A stretch of DNA of 64,000 bases from Candidatus Binatus sp. (GTDB lineage: Bacteria; Desulfobacterota; Binatia; Binatales; Binataceae): NCBI RefSeq assembly GCF_030646925.1, contig NZ_JAUSKL010000107.1, positions 1 through 64,000 of the forward strand. The letters run 5' to 3'. Below the pieces are notes generated by a model. The model had not been told where the DNA came from. It searched no databases and was given only the letters and a program-made list of their open reading frames with translations. Below are positions 17,701 to 25,290 of the stretch, one piece after another (the stretch's first letter is position 1; each line of letters starts with the position of its first letter). The position numbers and the translations under genes are program-made.

Positions 17701-18402
17701 CTAGTCGGCGCGGGTTGCTTCACGGAGCGCGGCCCGCGCGAGGATTCGCGTTGAATCGAGCACGGGCAACGGCGAATCGCCGGGGCTTATCAGCAGTGGA
17801 ATCTCGGTGCACGAGAGCGCGACCGCGTCGCATCCGCGAGCCTTGAGATCGGCGATCACGCTGCGAAAGTAGGCGCGGGCGGATTCCTCGAAGCATCCAT
17901 GGACGAGGTCTTCGAAGATGATCCGATTGATTCGGGCGCGCTGCTCGCGGCTGGGAATTTCGTGCGCGATTCCGCGCTCCGCCAGCTTCGGCGGGTACAC
18001 CGGACCTTCCATCAGGTAGCGCGTGCCCAGCACGCCGACCCGCCCGAATCCGCACTCCGCCGCGACGCGCGCGACTTCATCCGCGATATGGAGCCATCGA
18101 AGCGGCGAGCGGTCTTCGAGCAGATCGAACGCCTGATGCGCAGTATTATCGGGGCAGATCAAAAAGTCGGCGCCGCAAGCAGCCAACTTCCGCGCCGATT
18201 CGAGCATCAGAGCGGCGACGTCGTGCCATCGGCCGGCGTCGATATGCCGCATGTATTCGCCGAGCGGAAAGGTATGCATCGAGATTTCAGGATGCATATG
18301 ACGGCCCAGCATCGCGGCGGCTTCCGCGCAGATCGTGCGATAGCAAAGCGCCGCGCCCTCCGCGCTGACTGCGACGATTCCGAGGTGGCGCGGATTGCTC
18401 AC
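17701..18402 (-). CDS. aspartate/glutamate racemase-family protein
   Basis: A 233-residue protein of the cofactor-independent Asp/Glu/hydantoin racemase family. The two catalytic Cys regions are ICPDNTAHQ (Cys at about residue 85, followed by the conserved DNT) and LSCTEIPLLI (about residue 193). EYMRHIDAGRW is also typical of aspartate racemases. The GTG at 18402 overlaps the stop of the upstream dehydratase in a GTGA junction, which decides the start. It may racemise aspartate or another small amino acid; its place next to a Ser/Thr-dehydratase-like gene and eutBC suggests amino-acid or amino-alcohol catabolism. Confidence 0.85.
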   Translation of the reverse strand: MSNPRHLGIVAVSAEGAALCYRTICAEAAAMLGRHMHPEISMHTFPLGEYMRHIDAGRWHDVAALMLESARKLAACGADFLICPDNTAHQAFDLLEDRSPLRWLHIADEVARVAAECGFGRVGVLGTRYLMEGPVYPPKLAERGIAHEIPSREQRARINRIIFEDLVHGCFEESARAYFRSVIADLKARGCDAVALSCTEIPLLISPGDSPLPVLDSTRILARAALREATRAD

Positions 18403-19382
18403 GCCTCGATGCCGTCGGTGCCTGAGCCGCAGACGACCGCGCAGACGCGCTCGCCCTCTGCCGGGCGATAGTGGCTGCCGAGGATCGTCGCGACCGCCGC
18501 CGCGCCGGCCAGTTCGGCGGCGATTCCGAGCTCGAACCAGAGCCATCGCGCGGCGTTTCGCATCTCGTCGTCGGTGACGAGAAAAATTTCGGAAACGTGC
18601 TCTTGCACCAGGTCGAGATTCAATTGCTCGCTCGCGCGCGCGCCGAGCGGCCCCGCTGCGGTTTCGATCTTCTCGAGTTCGATCCGGTGGCCGGCCTTGA
18701 TGCTCTTATAAACCGTTGCCGCGCCGACCGGCTCGACGCCGATGATCCTGATGCCCGGCCGTATCGCGTGCGCCGCAATCGCGACCCCCGAAATCATTCC
18801 GCCGCCGCCGATCGCGACGACGATCGTATCGATGTCCGGCGCGTCTTCGAGAATTTCGAGCCCGATGGTGCCCTGGCCGGCGATAATCACCGGGTCGGCG
18901 AACGGGTGGAAGTACGCCATCCCGTCGCGCTCCGCGACCGCGAGCGCCGCGCGATTGCTGTCGTCCCAGCTCGCTCCTTCGATCACCAGCCGCGCGTCCC
19001 AACGGTTAAGCTTGTGAATTTTTTCCTCGCTCACCGTGACCGGCAGGTAGATCGTGGCGGGCACGCGCGCGAGCCGTCCGGCGTACGCGACCGCGAGTCC
19101 GTGATTGCCGCCCGAGGCGGTGATGATCCCGCGCGCGGTCGCATCGGGCGTGAGCGACTTGAGTTTGTTGACCGCGCCTCGCGCCTTGAACGATCCCGTC
19201 ACTTGCAGGCATTCGAGTTTCAGTTGCAATGACTCGGCGCGATTAACCGCGTCGCGCACCGGGCTGCACGACATCAGGGGCGTGCGGCGAACATAACCCT
19301 TGATCCGAGTTGCTGCTTCGCGAATCTCGCGAATGGTGATTTCCGATGCCTTGTGTTTTTCGTAATTTGTCGAGAGTCCCAT
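18399..19382 (-). CDS. PLP-dependent threonine/serine dehydratase-like protein
   Basis: A 327-residue fold-type II PLP enzyme. The cofactor Lys lies in TGSFKARGAVNKL (about residue 58), the substrate loop is ASGGNHGLAVAYAG, and the phosphate is held by IGGGGMISG (about residue 180). There is no ACT regulatory domain, so it resembles catabolic threonine dehydratase, serine dehydratase or serine racemase. The product of threonine would be 2-oxobutyrate plus ammonia. It is the first gene of the operon with the racemase-like gene and eutBC. The ATG at 19382 is chosen by the start of the conserved region. Confidence 0.88.
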   Translation of the reverse strand: MGLSTNYEKHKASEITIREIREAATRIKGYVRRTPLMSCSPVRDAVNRAESLQLKLECLQVTGSFKARGAVNKLKSLTPDATARGIITASGGNHGLAVAYAGRLARVPATIYLPVTVSEEKIHKLNRWDARLVIEGASWDDSNRAALAVAERDGMAYFHPFADPVIIAGQGTIGLEILEDAPDIDTIVVAIGGGGMISGVAIAAHAIRPGIRIIGVEPVGAATVYKSIKAGHRIELEKIETAAGPLGARASEQLNLDLVQEHVSEIFLVTDDEMRNAARWLWFELGIAAELAGAAAVATILGSHYRPAEGERVCAVVCGSGTDGIEA

Positions 19383-19633
19383 GGCTGGCTCAAACCTAGC
19401 GGCCCTGAGCTTCCCAGCCAAGCCTTTTCAGTCGATGCGCCGGGGCAGACCGACATCCGGGTCTCATCAATGCTGAGAGGCCGTGACGGTTGCTGCAAGC
19501 GCGCGAAGATCCCGATTCTGCGTCAGTCCATCCGACCGCGCTGCCCCCGGAGCCAGAAAGTTTGCGGTGTTGCGGCGGCAGTGCGCCGTCCTCTTTGTGT
19601 CATCCTGAACGGGATGCTATCGCCGACGACGAA

Positions 19634-19655
19634 CTCGCGGCGAGAAGTCGCCGCG
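19634..19655. terminator. GC-rich hairpin between SDR and dehydratase genes
   Basis: TCGCGGCGA and TCGCCGCGA form a nine-base-pair stem with a four-base loop, 25 bases past the stop of the minus-strand SDR gene. No T-run follows, so it may be a weak or factor-dependent terminator. The rest of 19383-19679 holds no supported gene and no recognisable cobalamin riboswitch. Confidence 0.35.
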
Positions 19656-19679
19656 ACTATGAAGCCGCTTTTCGGCGCG

Positions 19680-20381
19680 TCACCAGGTCTCGCCGAACGG
19701 CCTCACCTCGACGTTGAACGACCACGCGCTGCGATCCTGATGCGCGACGTGCCAGATCTCGTCGGCGATCGCCGCGGGCTTGATGAAGTAATCGTCCGGC
19801 GCGTCGGGCCGCATCTTGCGCGTCCACGCCAGATCGATCACCGCGTCGATCACCACATACGCAACGTGAATGCCTTTAGGGCCAAGCTCGCGCGCGATCG
19901 CTTCGGCGAGAACGCGCTGGGCCGCCTTGGTCGGCGCGAAGCCCGCGAAATTGGCCTTGCCGCGCAGCGCCGAGGTATTGCCGCTGGCGACGATCACGCC
20001 CTTGCCAGCCTCAATCATCGCGGGCGCGAGGCGCCGCGCGAGGTAAAGCAGCGCCATCGCGTTCACCTGGAAGTTGCGGTTCAGCACCTGCGGATCGATC
20101 TCCAGGAAATTGCCGAAGGCGCCGCCGACCGCGTTGTGGATCACGACTGACGGCGCGCCCAGTTCGGCGCGGACCGCTGCGATCGTGGCGTCGAGTTGCG
20201 CTTCGTCGGTGACGTCGCACGGATATGCGCGCGAGTTCGCAATCTCCGCTTGCAGCGCGGACAGGCGTTCGCGATTGCGCGCGAGCATCGCGACGCCGTA
20301 GCCGCCCTTCGAGAAGCGGCGCGCCAACGCTGCGCCGGTGCCCGGTCCAACTCCAGTGATAAGCGCGACTTGCTTCGTCAT
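19680..20381 (-). CDS. atypical SDR-family protein with Phe in place of the catalytic Tyr
   Basis: A 233-residue Rossmann protein. The dinucleotide loop is GVGPGTGAALARRF (residues 10-23), with MLARNRERL after strand 2 and HNAVGGAFG in the place of NNAG. The catalytic stretch reads GFAPTKAAQRV, so the usual YxxxK has Phe where Tyr is expected while Lys is kept. Ser is present in VASGNTS. It may be a dehydrogenase with altered chemistry, a reductase using another acid, or a binding protein. The ATG at 20381 begins the conserved part. It diverges from the LLM-class oxidoreductase across a gap containing a perfect palindrome. Confidence 0.8.
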   Translation of the reverse strand: MTKQVALITGVGPGTGAALARRFSKGGYGVAMLARNRERLSALQAEIANSRAYPCDVTDEAQLDATIAAVRAELGAPSVVIHNAVGGAFGNFLEIDPQVLNRNFQVNAMALLYLARRLAPAMIEAGKGVIVASGNTSALRGKANFAGFAPTKAAQRVLAEAIARELGPKGIHVAYVVIDAVIDLAWTRKMRPDAPDDYFIKPAAIADEIWHVAHQDRSAWSFNVEVRPFGETW

Positions 20382-20416
20382 CTGATGACTCCTCGAATGG
20401 CGCAGATTTCTGCTCA

Positions 20417-20431
20417 GTTGCAAATTGCAAC
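20417..20431. promoter_or_regulatory. perfect 15-base palindrome, candidate operator
   Basis: GTTGCAAATTGCAAC is symmetrical about its central A. It lies 36 bases upstream of the minus-strand SDR start in the divergent gap before the LLM oxidoreductase, where an operator for a dimeric repressor would act on both genes. No regulator gene is adjacent. Confidence 0.4.
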
Positions 20432-20602
20432 CGACGCTACCCGCGCGCTTTCGATGAGTCAAATCGCGGCCGGAAACCTTGTAAATCCCGCTTCACTGCA
20501 TTAACCCTGAAAGTCCAACGACCCTTGTCGAACGCCGCACGGGAACGCGAAGTCCTCGCGGCGACAACCCTGACGCGCAAGCGCCATGCGGAGGACAATC
20601 GA

Positions 20603-21712
20603 ATGAAAGTAGGAGCATCGTTCTTTTTTCAAAACTATTTCCGTGCTGAGAAGCCTGACTGGGAGATCTATCGCGAGGACCTCGAGCTGGCTGAGATGGT
20701 CGAGCCGCTCGGTTTCGATTCCATCTGGGGCGTCGAGCATCACTTCTCGCCCTACACGATGATCCCCGACGTCCTGCAGTTCCTGACCTTCATGGCGGGG
20801 CGCACGCGCCGAGTCGGCTTTGGCTCGATGGTGGTGGTGCTGCCGTGGCACGATCCGGTGCGCGTCGCCGAGCAGATCGCGATGCTGGATAATTACTGCG
20901 GCGACCGCGATCTCGTCTTGGGCTTCGGCCGCGGCGCAGGCCGTATCGAGTACAACGGCTTTCGCGTGCCGATGAGCGAATCGCGCGAGCGCTTCACCGA
21001 AGGCGCGGAAATCGTGCGGCTGGCGCTCAGCCAGGAGCGGTTCTCTTACGACGGCAAGTATCATCACATCCCGGAGATGAGTATCCGGCCGCAGCCGCGC
21101 CACAAAAATCTAACCGATCGTTTCTACGGCGCGATCATCTCACCGGAAACCGGCGATATCATGGCGAAGCAGGGGATGGGGATGCTGGTGATCCCGCAGA
21201 AGTCGTGGGCCGAGCACAAGAAGGACTACGATCACTTCAAGGAGTCATGCGCGAAGTTCGGGCATAAGGCGAAGAAGCCGATAGTGTCCACCTTCATCTA
21301 CTGCGGCGAGACTGAGAAGGAAGCAGTTGAAGGCGCCGAGAAATGGATCGGCAACTATGCCGACACCGCGATCAGTCACTACGAGTACGACGAGCCCGAG
21401 CATTTCCGCAACGCGAAGGGTTATGAGTTCCACGCGAAGATGGCGGATGCGACCAAGGGCAATGCTAGCTCGTTCCGCCAGATGTTCACCAAGACGCAGG
21501 TCTTTGGCACGCCGGCGCAATGCGTCGAGACGCTGCGCACGATCGCGAGCACGATGGATGCGGCGGAGTTCGTCGGCACCTTCAAGTTCGGCGGGATGCC
21601 GCTGGAAGTCGCGCAGCGCAGCATGAAGCTGTTCGCGACCGAAGTGCTGCCGCATGTCCAGAGTAAGGAATCGCGGGTACAGCAAAGCGCGGCTGCCGGC
21701 GGAGGACATTAG
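20603..21712 (+). CDS. LLM-class flavin-dependent oxidoreductase
   Basis: A 369-residue luciferase-like monooxygenase (bacterial luciferase TIM-barrel fold) using FMN or F420. Typical stretches are LELAEMVEPLGFDSIWGVEHHF (residues 28-49, quoted from LELAEMV to VEHHF), RTRRVGFGSMVVVLPWHDPVRVAEQ, and LGFGRGAGRIEYNGF. The C-terminal part with FGTPAQCVETL is the substrate lid region. The ATG at 20603 has a GGAGG eight bases upstream. The oxidised substrate is unknown. A SnoaL-like gene follows about 150 bases later on the same strand. Confidence 0.9.
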   Translation: MKVGASFFFQNYFRAEKPDWEIYREDLELAEMVEPLGFDSIWGVEHHFSPYTMIPDVLQFLTFMAGRTRRVGFGSMVVVLPWHDPVRVAEQIAMLDNYCGDRDLVLGFGRGAGRIEYNGFRVPMSESRERFTEGAEIVRLALSQERFSYDGKYHHIPEMSIRPQPRHKNLTDRFYGAIISPETGDIMAKQGMGMLVIPQKSWAEHKKDYDHFKESCAKFGHKAKKPIVSTFIYCGETEKEAVEGAEKWIGNYADTAISHYEYDEPEHFRNAKGYEFHAKMADATKGNASSFRQMFTKTQVFGTPAQCVETLRTIASTMDAAEFVGTFKFGGMPLEVAQRSMKLFATEVLPHVQSKESRVQQSAAAGGGH

Positions 21713-21864
21713 TCAGCAGCGCCGAAGCGGTAAGTGGTGAGTAAGCTTGGCGGGATCGATCGAAGGATCGGTCCCGTTTCTTTCTCGGAGGTCGCTTACT
21801 ACAGCTAACTGCAATGTAGGCATCGATTCTAACCCAGGGTAAGCAGCTACAAGGAGAAGCTCCT

Positions 21865-22383
21865 ATGGCAACCGATCTGGAAGCTAGAGTGCGTGAGCTC
21901 GAGGCCAAGGTGCTCGAAATAGTCGAGCGTGAAGCGATTCGCGATCTGCGCTTTCGCTACCACGAGTGCATCAACGAAGCGAAGATGGCGGAAATTCCCG
22001 ACTTATTCACCGATGACGGCGTGCTGGAGTTCGGGCACTTAGGCAACGCCAAAGGACGCGAGCAGATCAACAGCTTCTTCTCGGGTCTCGCCGGCACTCC
22101 TTCGAAGACTGGCGAACCGCCGCGGCGACGACTCTATCGCGTCAAGCAATTCATCCACAATCATGTGATAAGGCTTCACGGCGACACCGCCGACGGCTAC
22201 GCGTACCTGGAGGCCAAGCCCGTTTACAACGGCGAAAGCTACGTCGTCGCCGCGCGCTATGATGACGAGTACATAAAGCAGAACGGCCAGTGGAAGTTCA
22301 GCAAGATGAAGCTGACTCCTTACTTCATGGTACCGTTGAAGGAAGGATGGGCCGGCGACGACCTGCTTAAGATGGGCCGCTAG
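21865..22383 (+). CDS. SnoaL/NTF2-like protein
   Basis: A 172-residue NTF2-like protein. The N terminus has a short coiled-coil-like helix (LEARVRELEAKVLEIVEREAI), then RDLRFRYHECINEAKMAEIPDLF and TDDGVLEFG, a pattern shared with SnoaL_4-type dehydratase or isomerase proteins. An AAGGAG lies just upstream of the ATG. It probably belongs with the LLM oxidoreductase as a small helper or ring-modifying enzyme, though this is only position-based. Its TAG stop coincides with the edge of a small inverted-repeat element. Confidence 0.78.
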   Translation: MATDLEARVRELEAKVLEIVEREAIRDLRFRYHECINEAKMAEIPDLFTDDGVLEFGHLGNAKGREQINSFFSGLAGTPSKTGEPPRRRLYRVKQFIHNHVIRLHGDTADGYAYLEAKPVYNGESYVVAARYDDEYIKQNGQWKFSKMKLTPYFMVPLKEGWAGDDLLKMGR

Positions 22384-22565
22384 CTGGGTGTTGAAAAACC
22401 AAGGCCGACTGCCTGTATTGATCTCCGGTGCTTCAACACCCTGCGTAACAACTGACTTCTTACCTAGAACCTCTCCCCCGTTGGAGGAGACCGGTGAAAA
22501 ACCTCTTTGGGGGAGAGAAGAGAGAGGGAGCAGGCGTTGAAAATTACTTTTTCAACACCCTGCTA
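22381..22565. repeat. 185-base element with 18-base terminal inverted repeats (MITE-like)
   Basis: The left end TAGCTGGGTGTTGAAAAAC and the right end, read in reverse as TAGCAGGGTGTTGAAAAAG, are inverted copies with few mismatches. A third copy of TTCAACACCC lies at 22432-22441. Inside is a second inverted pair, CCTCTCCCCC and GGGGGAGAG. There is no open reading frame of note. It looks like a non-autonomous mobile element or a palindromic repeat, and its hairpins may also end transcription of the upstream gene. Confidence 0.55.
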
Positions 22566-22618
22566 GGCGACATAGCACTCATACTGGCTTGTCGCCGACG
22601 ATCCTTCGCGGGCGGCAC

Positions 22619-23476
22619 CTAGGACGGCTTCTTCATCTGGAATGACGGCCCCGACCATTCGTCATCGAGAATCGAGGTGTTGTCCCCGGCAGCTCGCGGC
22701 AGGTTGCCGCCGACCATGCCCGACGTCACGGCGCCATCGACGACCATCGCTTGTCCGCTGACGAATTCCGAATCATCGCTAGCGAGAAACAGCGCCATCG
22801 CGGCGATATCCTCGGGCCGTCCCGCGCGCGGCCACGGCTGGAACGCCGCGAACAGTTGCGTCGCAGTCTGCTCACCGCCCGGGATTCGATTGTAGGTCAG
22901 CGGCGTCGCGATCAGTCCGGGGCAGATGCAATTGACGCGAATCTTGTCCTTTGCCAGTTCGATCGCGGCCGAGCGGCTGAGACTGATCACGCCGGCCTTG
23001 GCCGCGCAATACGCGTGCAATCCGGCGGCGCCGCGGATTCCGGCGATCGAGGCGGTCGAGATGATCGAGCCGCCGCCCTGTTTGCGCATCTCGGGCACCG
23101 CATGTTTGATTCCGAGAAACACCGCGCGGAGCAGAATCGCGAAGCTGCGGTCCCAGTTTTCGGCGCTGGTCTTTTCGAGCGGGCCGACCGCGCCGCCAAG
23201 GCCTGCGTTGTTGTAGATCACGTCGAGGCGACCGAATTCTTTGACCGCGCGATCGACGGCGCCTTTGATGTCCTCTTCGCTCGACACGTCGGCGAGTTGG
23301 AAAACCGCGCGGCCGCCGTTCTCCTTGCAATCGCGCACCGTGGCGTCGCCGCCTTCGCGGTTGAGATCGGCGATCACGATTGCGGCGCCTTCGCCGGCGA
23401 ACCTGATCGCGGTGGCGCGGCCGATGCCGCTCGCTGCGCCGGTGATTACTGCAACTTTCTGGTCGAGTTTACCCAT
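22619..23476 (-). CDS. SDR-family oxidoreductase
   Basis: A 285-residue classical SDR. The Rossmann loop is GAASGIGRATA (residues 13-23), strand 2 ends IADLNREGG, NNAG lies at about residue 88, and the catalytic Tyr/Lys are in YCAAKAGVISLSR (about residue 157). ADLNREGG with Asp after strand 2 favours NAD(H). The C-terminal tail of about 30 residues after the VVDGAVTSG motif is longer than usual. The ATG at 23476 starts MGKLDQKVAVITG. The substrate is unknown. Confidence 0.9.
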   Translation of the reverse strand: MGKLDQKVAVITGAASGIGRATAIRFAGEGAAIVIADLNREGGDATVRDCKENGGRAVFQLADVSSEEDIKGAVDRAVKEFGRLDVIYNNAGLGGAVGPLEKTSAENWDRSFAILLRAVFLGIKHAVPEMRKQGGGSIISTASIAGIRGAAGLHAYCAAKAGVISLSRSAAIELAKDKIRVNCICPGLIATPLTYNRIPGGEQTATQLFAAFQPWPRAGRPEDIAAMALFLASDDSEFVSGQAMVVDGAVTSGMVGGNLPRAAGDNTSILDDEWSGPSFQMKKPS

Positions 23477-23617
23477 GATTTTTCTCCGCGATGAGTTTGA
23501 GGCCCGCTCGCGCGACGCGGCGATCGAGCCTTGATTTACTGGCAAGCCTCGATTACTGATCAGTCTCTTTCAATAGCCGCGTCCCGCCCCAATTGCCAAC
23601 CGCTCGCGCCACGGCGC

Positions 23618-23857
23618 TCACCAGTTCTCGCTGCCGACCGGTGCGCTCCAATCAGTTTCGCGATGACGGTTCTTAGGTGTGATCCCTGAGACCAGCTCCT
23701 GCAGGCTGTACTCGCGATGAACGGGAGCAAGGACGAGGTTGCGTCCGAAGACTCTCACTTCGACATTAGACCCCTCGCGGAGCCCGACTTTCCTAGCCAC
23801 GGCTTTCGGGATCCGAACACCTAGGCAGTTACACCATTTTGCAATCCGTGCCCTCAA
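23618..23857 (-). CDS. AbrB/MazE-type antitoxin, orphan
   Basis: A 79-residue swapped-hairpin AbrB-family protein. It starts MRARIAKWCNCLGVRIPKAV, closely following the MazE pattern (KWGNSLAVRIPK) with Cys replacing Gly and Ser, and continues REGSNVEVRV. The C-terminal 35 residues would bind a toxin. TTG is the likely start, behind an AGAGGGG. No MazF-like toxin follows in either direction, so the module seems to have lost its toxin or the protein works as a plain regulator. Confidence 0.75.
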   Translation of the reverse strand: MRARIAKWCNCLGVRIPKAVARKVGLREGSNVEVRVFGRNLVLAPVHREYSLQELVSGITPKNRHRETDWSAPVGSENW

Positions 23858-23894
23858 TGCCTACCCCTCTTTCTAGATTCTCAAGATATGCAAC

Positions 23895-23990
23895 GGATAT
23901 ACACCGACGCCGGCCGATTCGTGGCGCAGCGATCCACCGAGACTCCGCCTTGGCGATTGCGATCGGCGATCACGACTGCGGCGCCGCAAT
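23895..23990 (-). pseudogene. SDR gene remnant
   Basis: Read on the minus strand, this stretch encodes CGAAVVIADRNRQGG, which is the second strand of an SDR Rossmann fold and matches GAAIVIADLNREGG of the SDR at 22619-23476. No start, no Gly-rich loop and no active site remain. It is probably a fragment left by the insertion or rearrangement that brought in the Mrr gene and the orphan antitoxin. Confidence 0.5.
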
Positions 23991-24037
23991 GCACCTCGAC
24001 ATGCGATTGGCAACTGATTTGTTAGGCGACTGCCGCC

Positions 24038-24961
24038 TCAATCGCTGACGAAATAGTCTTCGTCGATTTTCTTGATGTGAAGAGTTTCCTCAATCCGGAC
24101 CCCTACGTTGTACTTCACCATCAGACGGGCGAGGTGATGTCCGTCAATGAGCACGATGCGGCGAGCAATTTTCTCGACGAAGGCGCTTGCCGGAGCCGTG
24201 AAATAGGATGTAGTAACAAACACTCCTTTCGTGGCCTTCACACTTTCAAGACTTCCCGCAAAACCTCGGATTTCAGGCTCGCTTACGGCTAGGTCTCGCT
24301 TGTAGCGTTTCGCTTGCACGTAGACTCGATCCAATCCAAGGGGATCCTGGTCGATCACACCGTCTAAACCACCATCACCCGTTTTGCCGATTGCCCGACC
24401 CGCCTCATCGCGGAATCCTCCGTATCCCATAGCCATCAAGACGGAAACAATAAGCGTCTCAAAAAATGAGGGAGGCGCGGCAATGACACGATCTAGCAAG
24501 TCAGTCTGAAGGCTCTTTTCAATTTCTTGGTGTGTCGCTCTCAACAGTTCGTCCGGAGTCTGGCTTGATTGTTCAAGTACCGCGACAGCCTGTTCAATCT
24601 TCTCTCCGTCGACATTCCGTTCTCCCGATCGGAACTCCTCAAACTTTGGATACTGTCGCAAGAACGAAATATCGATTCGCGAAGGAGGCGCGGATAGCAC
24701 GCCGCTGCCTAAATTTGTGATTCGGAAATATCCGCGCTTGGTCGCTTCAAGGAGCCCGGCCTTCGCAAGATAGGGTTTTGCCCAGCCGATTCGATTCGCG
24801 AGGGTGGTTTGATGACCGCTGGGCAACATTTGGTTCCGCTCGTCTTCGCTGAGCTTGAAGTCGTCAGCGAGCTTCGTGATGACATCACCGATGCTAACCT
24901 CGTCACTGCCGGCGGTCTTCAAGACCGGCAACATCAAGGTCTGAAAGTCTGGAATTGCCAT
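24038..24961 (-). CDS. mrr: Mrr-type restriction endonuclease (type IV)
   Basis: A 307-residue Mrr homologue, which cleaves methylated or otherwise modified DNA. The N-terminal winged-helix domain (Mrr_N) contains LANRIGWAKPYLAKAGLLE (about residue 54). The C-terminal PD-(D/E)xK catalytic domain has FETLIVSVLMAMGYGG, GKTGDGGLDGVIDQD with the catalytic Asp, and VYVQAKRYK with the QAK triad (about residue 218). All catalytic residues are present. It is next to tRNA-Leu, a common site for island insertion, and its base composition looks more AT-rich than the neighbouring metabolic genes. Confidence 0.93.
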   Translation of the reverse strand: MAIPDFQTLMLPVLKTAGSDEVSIGDVITKLADDFKLSEDERNQMLPSGHQTTLANRIGWAKPYLAKAGLLEATKRGYFRITNLGSGVLSAPPSRIDISFLRQYPKFEEFRSGERNVDGEKIEQAVAVLEQSSQTPDELLRATHQEIEKSLQTDLLDRVIAAPPSFFETLIVSVLMAMGYGGFRDEAGRAIGKTGDGGLDGVIDQDPLGLDRVYVQAKRYKRDLAVSEPEIRGFAGSLESVKATKGVFVTTSYFTAPASAFVEKIARRIVLIDGHHLARLMVKYNVGVRIEETLHIKKIDEDYFVSD

Positions 24962-25084
24962 GGCCCGTCAGTCCTAGCGAGCACAGTCGGAGTGAGTGGT
25001 GAAAGCGACAGCTCCTACCGCTCAGCAGCACGGAATCGAATTTGCCCGAGCGGTTGGTCATCACAGATTCTAGTTCAGCGTTGA

Positions 25085-25170
25085 TGGTGCCGAGGGGGGG
25101 ACTTGAACCCCCATGTGCTTGCGCACGGAGGATTTTGAGTCCTCTGCGTCTGCCATTTCGCCACCTCGGC
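25085..25170 (-). tRNA. tRNA-Leu (anticodon CAA)
   Basis: A long-variable-arm tRNA. The acceptor stem pairs GCCGAGG with CCTCGGC, the anticodon loop is CTCAAAA with CAA in the centre, the T-loop is TTCAAGT and the 3' CCA is encoded. Confidence 0.95.
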
Positions 25171-25290
25171 ACATCGAGATGGAGGAGACCGTCATCTTAG
25201 GCAATGATGGCAATCACGGCAACGGATCGTTCACCGAATATGAAGCAGGAAAAGAAAAAGTCACTTTCCCGTGAGTGACAAGACTGCCTA

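Noticed and set aside
19383-19679. Cobalamin riboswitch upstream of the EutBC operon
   Set aside because: EutBC needs B12, but I see no B12-box-like core in the minus-strand leader.
22441-22560. CRISPR-like repeats in the intergenic element
   Set aside because: There are inverted rather than regularly spaced direct repeats and no spacers; no cas gene is nearby.
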